NCBI RefSeq assembly: GCF_030766825.1
Contig: NZ_JASFDV010000076.1
Span: 1-33,806, forward strand
DNA length: 33,806 nucleotides
DNA from: Nocardiopsis sp. CC223A
Lineage (GTDB): Bacteria; Actinomycetota; Actinomycetes; Streptosporangiales; Streptosporangiaceae
Direction of reading: 5' to 3'
Positions 1 through 8,082 of the stretch are shown in pieces. Below the pieces are notes generated by a model. It was not told where the DNA came from, did no database searches, and saw nothing but the letters and a program-made list of their open reading frames with translations. The position numbers and the translations under genes were made by a program. Position 1 is the stretch's first letter; each line of letters opens with the position of its first letter.

Positions 1-2
1 GG

Positions 3-1121
3 GTGCGGATCACCACCGGACCCGCCGCCCCGGGGAACGCCGCCGACGGCACCCCCGTCCTGTGCCTGCACGATCCCGGGGCGTTCCACCGCAGACTGGG
101 CGCGGGCGGGCTCATCGGCCTGGGCGAGTCCTACATGGCGGGCGAATGGGACTCCCCGGACCCCGTCGCCCTGCTCACCCGGCTGGCCGAGCACTACACC
201 GACCTCGTACCCCGCCCCCTGCAACCGCTGCGCCACGTCACGCTGCCGCGCCGGGGCCGGGACGACCGCAACACCCGGGCGGCGGCCCGCCGCAACACCG
301 GCCATCACTACGACCTGTCCAACGACCTCTTCGCACTGTTCCTGGACCGCACCATGACCTACTCGTCGGCGTTGTTCGACGGGCCCGGTCCACGCGACCC
401 CGACACCCTGGCGGCCGCCCAGGAGCGCAAGACCGACCGCCTCCTGGACGCCGTCGGCGCCGGCCCCGGCACCACCCTGCTGGAGATCGGCACCGGCTGG
501 GGCGGACTGGCGCTGCGGGCGGCCCGGCGCGGTGCCCGCGTCACCACCATCACCCTGTCCGCCGAGCAGCGCGACCTGGCCGTGCGCCGGCTGGCCGAGG
601 CCGGGGCGGCGGACGCCGTCGACGTCCGCCTGCTCGACTACCGCGACGCGGACGGCGAGTACGACGCCGTGGTCAGCGTGGAGATGATCGAGGCCGTCGG
701 CGAGCACTACTGGCCGGCCTACTTCTCCGCACTCGACCGGCTGGTGCGCCCCGGGGGCCGGGCCGGACTCCAGTCCATCACCATGGAGCACGGGCTCATG
801 CGGGCCTCCCGCGGCTCCTACACCTGGATGCACAAGTACATCTTCCCCGGCGGCCTCATCCCCTCGGTGACCGCCATCGAGCAGCAGGTGCGCGAGCGGA
901 CCTCCATGAGGATCGTCGACCGGCTCGCGTTCGGTGCCGACTACGCCGACACCCTCATGGTGTGGCGGCACTCCTTCGGTGCGGCCGCCGACCGGGTGGC
1001 CGAGCTCGGCTTCGACCCCGTCTTCCGGCGCATGTGGGACTTCTACCTCGCCTACTGCGAGGCCGGGTTCCGGTCCGGGATCATCGACGTCGAACAGATC
1101 GTGATGGAGCGCTCCCGATGA
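3..1121 (+). CDS. CFA synthase-family methyltransferase, 5' partial
   Basis: A SAM-dependent methyltransferase of the cyclopropane-fatty-acyl-phospholipid synthase family, which modifies the double bond of membrane phospholipid acyl chains. The frame is open to the window edge and 372 residues are visible against roughly 400-430 usual, so the true start probably lies upstream. The GTG at position 3 should not be trusted. Visible family blocks are NTGHHYDLSNDLF (about residues 98-110), the SAM-binding LLEIGTGWGGLAL (159-171), TITLS, EMIEAVGEHYW and the C-terminal YCEAGFRSG. The stop overlaps the ATG of the next CFA-type gene (ATGA), so the two are translationally coupled. The product could be a cyclopropane, 10-methylene/methyl or furan fatty-acid intermediate; sequence alone does not decide. 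Family assignment is firm, substrate unknown. Confidence 0.9.
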   Translation: MRITTGPAAPGNAADGTPVLCLHDPGAFHRRLGAGGLIGLGESYMAGEWDSPDPVALLTRLAEHYTDLVPRPLQPLRHVTLPRRGRDDRNTRAAARRNTGHHYDLSNDLFALFLDRTMTYSSALFDGPGPRDPDTLAAAQERKTDRLLDAVGAGPGTTLLEIGTGWGGLALRAARRGARVTTITLSAEQRDLAVRRLAEAGAADAVDVRLLDYRDADGEYDAVVSVEMIEAVGEHYWPAYFSALDRLVRPGGRAGLQSITMEHGLMRASRGSYTWMHKYIFPGGLIPSVTAIEQQVRERTSMRIVDRLAFGADYADTLMVWRHSFGAAADRVAELGFDPVFRRMWDFYLAYCEAGFRSGIIDVEQIVMERSR

Positions 1122-2392
1122 CGACCGCCGCCCCCACCGTCCGCCCCGGCCGGCCGCGCGGCGTCGCGCACTTCCTCGCCCCGGTGCTCGCCGCGTTCTT
1201 CGACGGCCACGCCCCGGTGCGCCTGCGCGCCTGGGACGGCAGCGAGGCCGGTCCGGTCGACGCGCCCGTCGCCGTCCTGCACGACCGCGACGCCCTGCGG
1301 TACGTGCTGTCCCGCCCCGGCGAACTCGGCCTGGCCCGCGCCTACGTCAGCGGATCCCTGGACGTGGAGGGCGACCTCACCGACGCGCTGCGCCGGGTCG
1401 GCGCCGCGGTCCGCCGCCACAGCGCCTCCCCGCCCGGCCCCGGCGAATGGGCCGGGGCGGCCCGCGCCCTGCTGGCCGTGGGCGCCGTCGGCGCACCGCC
1501 GCCGCCCCCGCGCGGCGAGGCCCGGCTCCGGGGCCGCACGCACTCCCGTGAGCGCGACGCCGCCGCCATCTCGCACCACTACGACGCGGGCAACGCCATC
1601 TACGCCCTGCTGCTGGACGAGACCATGGCCTACTCCTGTGCCTACTGGCCCGACGACGACCCCCACGCCACCCTCGCCGACGCCCAGCGCGCCAAACTCG
1701 ACCTGGTCTGCCGGGAGCTGGAGCTGCGGGAGGGCGCGCGCCTGCTCGACGTCGGCTGCGGGTGGGGCTCGCTCACCCTGCACGCCGCCCGCCACTTCGG
1801 CGCTGACGTGACCGCGGTGACCCTGTCGGCGGCCCAGCGCGACCACGTCGCCGCGCGGGTCCGCGACGAGGGCCTCCAGGGGCGGGTCGAGGTGGAGCTG
1901 TGCCATTACCGCGACATCGACCGCGGCGGGTTCGACGCCGTGGCGGCCATCGAGATGGGCGAGCACGTGGGCCGGGACGAGTACGCGCCGTTCGCCCGGC
2001 GGCTGCGGTCCTTGCTGCGCCCGGGGGGCCGACTGCTGGTCCAGCAGATGTCCCGGGGCGGCGACCACCCCGGCGGCGGCCCGTTCATCGAGCGCTACAT
2101 CGCTCCCGACATGCACATGCGCCCCCTGGGCGAGACGGTGGGCCTCTTGGAGGGTGCCGGTCTGGAGGTGACCGGGGTGCGCTCGATGCGCGAGCACTAC
2201 GTGCGCACCGCCCGCGCGTGGTCGGCCGAACTGGAGCGGCGCTACGCCGACCTGGTGGCGCTGGCCGGGGAGGAGACCGCGCGGATCTGGCGGCTGTACC
2301 TGGCGGGCGGCGCGCTGGCGTTCGAGGAGGGGCGGATGGGCGTCCACCAGATCTCCGCGCGCCGGTTCGACCTGGGGAAGGAGACGCCGTGA
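1118..2392 (+). CDS. CFA synthase-family methyltransferase (second copy)
   Basis: A full-length (424 aa) second member of the cyclopropane-fatty-acid synthase family, distinct in sequence from the gene before it. The ATG at 1118 overlaps the previous stop. The N-terminal lipid-binding part covers about residues 1-140 and includes a short proline stretch near 127-132. It is followed by HHYDAGNAIYALLLDETM (153-170), the SAM motif LLDVGCGWGSLTL (209-221) and AIEMGEHVG, whose EHVG matches the usual CFA synthase active-site region. The two copies share motifs but differ widely elsewhere, so they are paralogues with probably different substrates or sequential steps rather than a recent duplication. 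The stop overlaps the GTG of the DUF1295 gene. It likely acts at the inner face of the membrane on unsaturated phospholipids; the exact product is unknown. Confidence 0.92.
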   Translation: MTTAAPTVRPGRPRGVAHFLAPVLAAFFDGHAPVRLRAWDGSEAGPVDAPVAVLHDRDALRYVLSRPGELGLARAYVSGSLDVEGDLTDALRRVGAAVRRHSASPPGPGEWAGAARALLAVGAVGAPPPPPRGEARLRGRTHSRERDAAAISHHYDAGNAIYALLLDETMAYSCAYWPDDDPHATLADAQRAKLDLVCRELELREGARLLDVGCGWGSLTLHAARHFGADVTAVTLSAAQRDHVAARVRDEGLQGRVEVELCHYRDIDRGGFDAVAAIEMGEHVGRDEYAPFARRLRSLLRPGGRLLVQQMSRGGDHPGGGPFIERYIAPDMHMRPLGETVGLLEGAGLEVTGVRSMREHYVRTARAWSAELERRYADLVALAGEETARIWRLYLAGGALAFEEGRMGVHQISARRFDLGKETP

Positions 2393-3177
2393 ACACCGCT
2401 GCTCTGGCCCTCACCTCCGCCGTGTCCGCGGGGGCGGTGCTCCTGCTCATGCTCGCGACCTTCGCCGTGGGGCGGCGGCTGGGCAGGCACAGCGTCGTCG
2501 ACGTCTCCTGGGGACCGGGGTTCGTGCTGGTGGCGTTGGTCTGCCTGGCCACCGCCACCGGAGACCCGCTGCGCCCCGCTCTGCTGCTCGCCCTGACGGC
2601 GGTGTGGGGCGTGCGCCTGGCCGTCCACATCGGCCTGCGCTCGCGGGGGAAGGGGGAGGACCCCCGCTACGACCGCCTGCTCTCCCGCGCCCCCGGGGAC
2701 CGGCACCTGTACGCGCTGCGCGTCGTGTACCTGCTCCAGGGGGCGCTGGTGTGGCTGGTCTCACTGCCCCTCCAGGTCGCCGCGCACGCCCCCGGCCCGC
2801 TCGGCGGGTGGGCGGCGGCGGGCGTCGCCCTGTGGGTGCTCGGGTTCGCCTTCGAGTCGGTGGGCGACGCCCAGTTGGCCGCCTTCCGCCGCGACCCGGC
2901 CAACCGCGGTCGGATCATGGACCGGGGACTGTGGGCGTGGACCCGCCACCCCAACTACTTCGGTGACGCCTGCGTCTGGTGGGGGCTGTTCCTCGTCGCC
3001 GTCTCCGGCAGCCCCTGGACCCTGCTCACCCTGCCCGCACCTCTGGTGATGACCTACCTGCTCACCCGCGGCTCGGGGCAGCGGCTGCTCGACGAGCACA
3101 TGCGCGGCCGTCCCGGCTGGGCCGGGTACGAGGCCCGCACCAGCGCTTTCCTTCCCCGGCCGCCCCGGCGGCCGTGA
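2389..3177 (+). CDS. DUF1295 / steroid 5-alpha-reductase-like membrane protein
   Basis: A 262-aa polytopic membrane protein of the DUF1295 family, which is related to steroid 5-alpha-reductases and isoprenylcysteine methyltransferases. The start is the GTG at 2389, overlapping the previous stop (GTGA) with a good Shine-Dalgarno (ggaagga) inside the upstream gene. Hydrophobic segments fill most of the chain. The conserved C-terminal block is RHPNYFGDACVWWG followed by RLLDEHMRGRPGW, the typical nucleotide/lipid-binding end of this family. Genes of this type often travel with CFA-synthase genes in bacteria. From that context I infer that it reduces or otherwise modifies the methylated or methylenated acyl chain. 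No experimentally defined reaction can be read from the sequence. Confidence 0.9.
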   Translation: MNTAALALTSAVSAGAVLLLMLATFAVGRRLGRHSVVDVSWGPGFVLVALVCLATATGDPLRPALLLALTAVWGVRLAVHIGLRSRGKGEDPRYDRLLSRAPGDRHLYALRVVYLLQGALVWLVSLPLQVAAHAPGPLGGWAAAGVALWVLGFAFESVGDAQLAAFRRDPANRGRIMDRGLWAWTRHPNYFGDACVWWGLFLVAVSGSPWTLLTLPAPLVMTYLLTRGSGQRLLDEHMRGRPGWAGYEARTSAFLPRPPRRP

Positions 3178-3243
3178 GATCCGAACCTTCGGTCCTCCTG
3201 GTGCGTCGGACCCGGAGACGGTGGACGGAAGAAGGAGTGCACG

Positions 3244-4380
3244 GTGACGGAGACGGCCCGAGGGGCGCGCAGGCGGCGCGGGTGGATGTGGGCGGCGGGT
3301 GCCGCGGCCGCGGTCCTGGTCGTGGGCGGGGCCACAGCGGTCGTGCTGCTGGACCGGAGCGCGGCGTGCGGGTGCGCGGAGAACCCCGACGCCCGGCTCG
3401 ACGTCGACTACGGGATGCTGGGACCGGAGGGCGCCGTCGCGGACTCCCGGCTGGAGGTCGTCGAGGTGGCCGCCGTGGACGGGTACACGCGCACCGTCCT
3501 GGAGTTCGGCAGGTACGGCGACACCGCCGGGGAGTTCGACCCGGCGTACTTCACCGGGGGAGCGGAACCCGGGGACGGGTTCCGCATCTGGGACCCCGCG
3601 AGCGGGCGCCTGTACGAGAACCTGTCCGACGCGGGCACGACCGGCGGGCGGCAGCAGGTGTGGGAACCGCGCACCCGCTACCACATCGTCCTGTTCTCCG
3701 CGCCGCTGGAACCCGGCACCGAGGAGGTCGAGCTGCGCGGCCCCCACGGGGAGTTCCGGATCAAGGACATCGAGGTCCGGGACGCCTCCGGGGACGCCGG
3801 TCCGCTGTGGACCCCGGAGGAGGCGCAGGAGCCCCCGGAGGCCGAGCGGGAGCCGGAGACGGCCGTACCCCCCTTCACCGCCCCCGAGCCGGGGACCGGG
3901 ACGCCCGGGTACACGGAGGTGTTCGTGCCCCCCGCCCCCGATCCGGTCGACCTGCCGGTGACCGCGGACGCCACCTACGACGAATGGGGCGGCACCCGCT
4001 CCACCGAGGAGCACACCGGCGACGAGTGGCGCATGTCCGTGCGCTTTGGCCCTCTGGAGGGGGACGGGGACGTCCTCGTCCTCGACTACGACGTGCAGAA
4101 GGGCGGGGACGATGCCGCGCCGGCGGGGGAGCACCCCGACTTCTTCCCCGACGGCCTCACGCTCTTCGACCCGGACACCGGCGCCGTCCTGCCCGAACTG
4201 CGGGTGGGCGACCCCGACGGCGCCTCCGAGCCGCTGTGGTCGTTCGCCCGGCCCCGGCTGGCGGACCTGGAGGACCGGACCTGGGGCGATCTGGCCTTCG
4301 CCGCACCGGAGGGGGAGCCCGACGCACTCCTGCTGGACGCCGGGCTGTTCGGGGTGCTGGAGGTGGAGTTCCCGGAGTGA
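3244..4380 (+). CDS. Membrane-anchored extracytoplasmic protein of unknown function
   Basis: A 378-aa protein I do not recognise. GTG start with gaaggag at a proper distance. The N-terminus is basic (ARRRRG) and is followed by one hydrophobic helix (about residues 14-36) and then CGC, so it is a signal anchor or uncleaved signal, with the rest outside the cell. The ectodomain is acidic. It has two beta-rich halves (about 48-178 and 240-378) separated by a low-complexity linker rich in Pro, Glu and Thr (about 190-240). The repeated wording EFGRYGDTAGEF and LTLFDPDTGAVLPEL suggests domains that display rather than catalyse; no catalytic motif is visible. It is followed by a perfect palindrome that should end transcription, so it is probably monocistronic or the tail of the lipid operon. 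Confidence 0.75.
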   Translation: MTETARGARRRRGWMWAAGAAAAVLVVGGATAVVLLDRSAACGCAENPDARLDVDYGMLGPEGAVADSRLEVVEVAAVDGYTRTVLEFGRYGDTAGEFDPAYFTGGAEPGDGFRIWDPASGRLYENLSDAGTTGGRQQVWEPRTRYHIVLFSAPLEPGTEEVELRGPHGEFRIKDIEVRDASGDAGPLWTPEEAQEPPEAEREPETAVPPFTAPEPGTGTPGYTEVFVPPAPDPVDLPVTADATYDEWGGTRSTEEHTGDEWRMSVRFGPLEGDGDVLVLDYDVQKGGDDAAPAGEHPDFFPDGLTLFDPDTGAVLPELRVGDPDGASEPLWSFARPRLADLEDRTWGDLAFAAPEGEPDALLLDAGLFGVLEVEFPE

Positions 4381-4383
4381 GCC

Positions 4384-4427
4384 GTGCGGCCGCGCCCCGG
4401 CTCCCGGGAGCCGGGGCGCGGCCGCAC
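4384..4427. terminator. 44-bp perfect palindrome, bidirectional terminator-like hairpin
   Basis: Two 22-base arms are exact reverse complements with no spacer (left arm starts GTGCGGCCGCG, centre CTCCCGGGAG). It lies 4 bases after the stop of the plus-strand gene and about 170 bp beyond the stop of the convergent SDR gene. It would form the same hairpin on either strand. There is no T-tract, as is common for actinomycete terminators. The remaining bases up to 4595 hold nothing I can assign. Confidence 0.7.
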
Positions 4428-4595
4428 CGGTCGGACGGTCCTATGCCGTCGGTGGGCCGAGCGGGCCGAGGGCGGGCGGCACGTCCGGACCGTGGCCGCG
4501 CCGGCACGCCGCCGGGCCGACGTGTCGTGGGCACTGATCCGTGACGGACGGTGCCATCAGCCTTCACCTCCGGTCGCTTTCGCGGCTCGACGACT

Positions 4596-5384
4596 TCATG
4601 AGGAGGTGGGGATCGCCCCGCCGTCCACCCGGATGACCGACCCGGTCACGTAGGCCGCCTGCTCGCTCGCCAGGAACGCCGCCACCGCCCCGTACTCCTC
4701 GGCCCGGCCGTACCGGCCCACCGGGATCGCCGCCGCGGCCGCGCGCTCGACCTCCGCCACCGTGCGCCCCTCACGCTCGGCGCGCGCCCGGTCCAGGGAG
4801 GCCGTCCGGGCGGTGGCGATCCGGCCCGGGACGATGACGTTCACCGTCACCCCGTCCGCCGCCACCTCGTTCGACACCGTCTTGGACCAGGAGTGCAGCG
4901 ACGCCCGCAGCGTGTTGGACACCCCCAGGTTCGGGATGGGCGCGATCGGCCCCGCCGAGGTGCTCGTGATGACCCGGCCCCAGCCGCGTTCGCGCATCCC
5001 GCCGATCACGGCGTCCGTCAGCCGGATCACCGGCAGCACCATCGCCCCGTACATGTCCTCCCACAGGCCGGGCTCCTGCCCCAGCGCGGGGGTGGGCGGC
5101 GGCCCGCCGGTGTTGTTGACCAGGATGTCCACCGGCCCCAGCCGGTCCCGGACGTACGCGGCCACCTCCTCGGCGCGGCCGTGGTCGGCCAGGTCCCACT
5201 CCACCGACAGGGCCGACGTCCCGTGGGCGTCGCAGTCCTCCACGGTCCCGGCCAGGCGCTCCCTGTCGCGCCCGGTGACCGCCACGTTCACGCCCTCTGC
5301 GGCCAGGGCGACGGCGATCGCCCGCCCCAGCCCCGAACTCGCCGCCGTCACCAGCGCGGTCCTCCCCGCGATTCCCAACTCCAC
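4596..5384 (-). CDS. Short-chain dehydrogenase/reductase with non-canonical active site
   Basis: A 262-aa SDR with a Rossmann fold. The start is a GTG at 5384 with gggagg upstream; a longer frame to 5531 exists but its first 49 residues look non-coding. The nucleotide-binding motif reads TAASSGLG (13-20), the structural motif NNTGG (90-94), and the catalytic serine region ITSTSAGP (139-146). The YxxxK motif is missing: Lys168 in LHSWSKTVSNE is preceded four residues earlier by His164 instead of Tyr. This matches the subgroup of FabG-like SDRs described as lacking a perfect NAD motif and catalytic tetrad. It ends with the usual VTGSVIRVDGG. Expected to be a soluble oxidoreductase or a binding protein; substrate unknown. 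It has its own probable transcription unit downstream of the alcohol dehydrogenase terminator. Confidence 0.9.
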   Translation of the reverse strand: MELGIAGRTALVTAASSGLGRAIAVALAAEGVNVAVTGRDRERLAGTVEDCDAHGTSALSVEWDLADHGRAEEVAAYVRDRLGPVDILVNNTGGPPPTPALGQEPGLWEDMYGAMVLPVIRLTDAVIGGMRERGWGRVITSTSAGPIAPIPNLGVSNTLRASLHSWSKTVSNEVAADGVTVNVIVPGRIATARTASLDRARAEREGRTVAEVERAAAAAIPVGRYGRAEEYGAVAAFLASEQAAYVTGSVIRVDGGAIPTSS

Positions 5385-5450
5385 CTGTTCCGCCCTCCCG
5401 AGCCCGGTACCGGTCGGGCGCACTCTACCGAGGCCGGTCCGCGCACGTGA

Positions 5451-5478
5451 ACGCCCGGACCCCCGCGGATCCGGGCGT
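5451..5478 (-). terminator. Hairpin after alcohol dehydrogenase gene
   Basis: Perfect 9-bp arms, ACGCCCGGA and TCCGGGCGT, with a 10-base loop, 12 bases beyond the stop of the minus-strand dehydrogenase. It separates that gene from the SDR. Confidence 0.55.
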
Positions 5479-5490
5479 CCACGGCGGGCG

Positions 5491-6540
5491 TCACCCCTCG
5501 CGGGGCACCACCACGGCGCGGCCGGAGACATCCCCGGCCTCCAGCCGCCGGTACGCCTCCAGGGCGTCCTCCATGCCGAACCGCTCCACCTCCGGGCGGA
5601 TCTGCCCGGCCCGGTACATGTCCACGACCTCCCACAGGTCCTCCACCGTCCCCCAGTAGGTGTTGGTGACGTAGGACTCGTAGGGGTTGGTGAAGAACGA
5701 GAACTCGTGGGTGCCGCCCGCGATGCCGACCACCGTCACCCGGCCGCCCTGGGCGACGGACGCCGCAGCCGTCGCGATCGTCGGGGTGATGCCGACGAAG
5801 TCGAACGCCGCGTCCACGCCCCGGCCCCCGGTGATCTCGCGGATCTCCTCCACCTGCCGGTCGTCGGCCGCGACGGTCACCGCGCCGTTCTTCTCCGCCG
5901 CGGCCAGGGCCTGCGGCTTGACGTCGGTGGCGATCACCGTCGCCCCCGTCAGCGCCCTGAGGATCTGCACGCCGATCTGCCCCAGCCCGCCCAGCCCGAT
6001 CACCAGGGCGTGCCGGCCGCCGCCCGCCAGGTGCGGCAGCGCCTGCTTGATCGCGTGGTAGGGGGTGAGCCCGGCGTCCGACAGCGGAGCGGCGTCCACC
6101 GGGTCGGCGTCGCCCAGCGGCACCAGGTGGTGGGCGGGCACCGTCATGAACTCCGCCATGCCGCCGTCGCGGCCCAGACCCGTCGCCAGGTAGGGCATCG
6201 TCGCCGCGTTCTCGCAGTAGGTGTCCTGGCCGCGCGCGCACTTGCGGCAGTGGCCGCAGCCGATCGGCCCGTACACCAGGTAGGCGGCGCCCACCTCGAC
6301 GCGGTCGCTCACGCCCTCGCCGAGTTCCTCGACCCAGCCGGAGTTCTCGTGGCCCAGCACGAACGGCGGCTTCTGGGCGCCGGGCGAGCCCTCCTTGAAG
6401 TGGCGGTAGACGCTCACGTCGGAGTGGCAGGCGCCCGCACCCGCCACCCGCAGCAGCACCTCGCCCGGCCCGGGTTTCGGCTTCGGGACGTCGGCCAGCG
6501 ACGGGAACTGCTCGTAGTTCTCGAAGACCACGGCTCGCAT
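5491..6540 (-). CDS. Zinc-dependent alcohol dehydrogenase (MDR family)
   Basis: A 349-aa medium-chain, NAD(P)-dependent zinc alcohol dehydrogenase that oxidises alcohols or reduces aldehydes in the cytosol. The ATG at 6540 has aggagag 8 bases upstream. The catalytic zinc ligands are visible as Cys38 (GACHSD), the GHE motif at 63-65 and Asp155 (or a near residue) in PLSDAGLTPYHA. The structural zinc site is complete, with Cys95, Cys98, Cys101 and Cys109. The Rossmann motif GLGGLGQIG lies at 182-190. The sequence resembles the AdhT/AdhA-like actinobacterial enzymes (C-terminal ALEAYRRLEAGDVSGRAVV). It is transcribed in the same direction as the redox trio upstream but separated by about 95 bp, so it may have its own promoter. 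Physiological substrate unknown. Confidence 0.93.
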   Translation of the reverse strand: MRAVVFENYEQFPSLADVPKPKPGPGEVLLRVAGAGACHSDVSVYRHFKEGSPGAQKPPFVLGHENSGWVEELGEGVSDRVEVGAAYLVYGPIGCGHCRKCARGQDTYCENAATMPYLATGLGRDGGMAEFMTVPAHHLVPLGDADPVDAAPLSDAGLTPYHAIKQALPHLAGGGRHALVIGLGGLGQIGVQILRALTGATVIATDVKPQALAAAEKNGAVTVAADDRQVEEIREITGGRGVDAAFDFVGITPTIATAAASVAQGGRVTVVGIAGGTHEFSFFTNPYESYVTNTYWGTVEDLWEVVDMYRAGQIRPEVERFGMEDALEAYRRLEAGDVSGRAVVVPREG

Positions 6541-6634
6541 CGGGTGCTCTCCTGCCTGTCGACGGTTCGGCGGCACCGGGCGCACCGGCGTCACGCTGGG
6601 CGCCCGGTCGACCGCTCGACGCTATCAATACAGG

Positions 6635-7888
6635 TCAGGGCATTCGGCCAACGGTGATTCCGGAATCGGTCCGCACTTCTTGACCCGCGCGTTCCCGGAC
6701 GATCCGCTGCCGGTGGGCGGCCAGCCGGGAGGTCCGGCCGACGGTCAGCGCGCCGACCGTCCGGCCTCCCCGGCGGTAGACGACCTCCAGCCGCCGGTTC
6801 GTGAGGTCGTGTTCGAGGACCTCGGCCAGGTCCGCCGCCCGGGGCACTCCCACCGACCGGATGCGCAGCCCGAACTGGTCCGACCAGAAGGAGGGGACCG
6901 CGGGCTCCGGCGGCGGGGCCCCGCCCAGCAGGGCGGCGGCCGCCGCGGCGGCGTGGTCGACCGCCTCGCTCCAGTGCCCGAGCGCGAGGTGCGCGGGCGC
7001 CCCCGGGCCGGGGAAGGGGTGCGGCGGCGCGGCCGCGTCGCCCAGGGCCACGATGCCCGGCACGGGTGAGCCGCGGTGGTCCAGCGCCCTCCCGCGGTCG
7101 TCGCACAGCAGCGCGCCGGTGCCCGGGTCCAGGCCGAGCCCGGAGCCCCGCAGCCACGCCGTGTTGGGGCGGGCGCCCAGGGCGAGCACGACGGTGCGGG
7201 CCGCCACCCGGGTCCCGTCCGACAGCAGGGCGGACCCCCGGCGGTCCGGGAGTTCCGCCACGGTGGCGCCCATGCGCAGGTCGACCCCCGCGTCGGTCTG
7301 CACGGCGGCCATGAAGGACCCGGCCGCCGGGCCGACCGCCGCCTCCAGAGGGGATCCGGCCGGGTCCACCAGGGTGACCGGGAGCCCCATCGACCGGGCC
7401 GCCGAGGCGACCTCGCAGCCCAGGAAACCCCCACCGGCCACCAGCACCGGCCCTCCTCCGAGCAGGGCCTCGCGCAGCGCGACCGCGTCGCGGCGCCCGC
7501 GCAGCAGGTGGACGCCCCGTTCCGGGGGCGCGCCCGGGCCGGGCCACGGGGCGGCCGAGGCGCCGGTGGCGACCACCAGCCCTCCGTAGCGCAACGGGGT
7601 CCCGTCGTCCAACAGGACGGTGCGGGCGGCCCGGTCCAGCCGGACGGCGGCGCGTCCCAGGACCAGGCGCGCGTCCAGTCCGGCGGGGAGCGGCAGGTCG
7701 GTGGCGGCCGCCGGCAGCCGCCCGGTCAGCACCTCCTTGGACAGCGGCGGGCGGTCGTAGGGCGGGTCGGGCTCGTCGCCGACGATGGTCAGGCTCCCCG
7801 TGTACCCGAGGCCGCGCAGGGCGGTCGCGGCCCGCAGCCCGGCCAGGCCCGCCCCGACGATGACGACCGGGCCGAGGGTGCCGCTCAC
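6635..7888 (-). CDS. NAD(P)H:ferredoxin reductase, FAD-dependent (pyridine nucleotide-disulfide type)
   Basis: A 417-aa flavoprotein of the putidaredoxin-reductase / rubredoxin-reductase type, which passes electrons from NAD(P)H through FAD to a small ferredoxin. The GTG at 7888 overlaps the ferredoxin stop (GTGA), so the two are co-translated. The first dinucleotide fold is VVIVGAGLAGLRAATAL (8-24), followed by the family signature PPYDRPPLSKEVL. The second (NADH) fold is VLVAGGGFLGCEVA, and the FAD-binding end is GIVALGDAAAPP. The C-terminal reductase domain (SFWSDQFGLRIRSVG) is present. The direct partner should be the ferredoxin encoded immediately before it. Such pairs usually feed a cytochrome P450 or a Rieske oxygenase; neither is in this window. 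Confidence 0.93.
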   Translation of the reverse strand: MSGTLGPVVIVGAGLAGLRAATALRGLGYTGSLTIVGDEPDPPYDRPPLSKEVLTGRLPAAATDLPLPAGLDARLVLGRAAVRLDRAARTVLLDDGTPLRYGGLVVATGASAAPWPGPGAPPERGVHLLRGRRDAVALREALLGGGPVLVAGGGFLGCEVASAARSMGLPVTLVDPAGSPLEAAVGPAAGSFMAAVQTDAGVDLRMGATVAELPDRRGSALLSDGTRVAARTVVLALGARPNTAWLRGSGLGLDPGTGALLCDDRGRALDHRGSPVPGIVALGDAAAPPHPFPGPGAPAHLALGHWSEAVDHAAAAAAALLGGAPPPEPAVPSFWSDQFGLRIRSVGVPRAADLAEVLEHDLTNRRLEVVYRRGGRTVGALTVGRTSRLAAHRQRIVRERAGQEVRTDSGITVGRMP

Positions 7889-8082
7889 TCCCGGGCCCCC
7901 TCGACCGTGATGGCCCGCAGCGGGCAGTCCGCGGCCGCCCTGGTGACGGCCCCGGCCGCCTCCCGGGGCGGGGCGGGGTCGTACACGAGCTCCTCGTCGT
8001 CGTCGAAGGAGAAGACGTCGGGGGCGGCGAAGACACAGCGGCCGTTGTTGTCGCAGACGGCGCGGTCGACGTGGATCCTCAT
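7885..8082 (-). CDS. 3Fe-4S ferredoxin (P450-type)
   Basis: A 65-aa small ferredoxin. The cysteine pattern Cys10-x5-Cys16 followed by Cys53-Pro, without the extra cysteine of 4Fe-4S proteins (Asn13 in DNNGRC occupies that place), is typical of the single 3Fe-4S ferredoxins that serve actinobacterial cytochromes P450. The ATG at 8082 overlaps the stop of the FMN protein upstream (ATGA), and its own stop overlaps the reductase start (GTGA). The acidic stretch SFDDDEELV is the likely docking face. It shuttles electrons from the reductase encoded next to an acceptor that is not encoded nearby, or to the FMN protein at the head of the operon. Confidence 0.92.
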   Translation of the reverse strand: MRIHVDRAVCDNNGRCVFAAPDVFSFDDDEELVYDPAPPREAAGAVTRAAADCPLRAITVEGARE

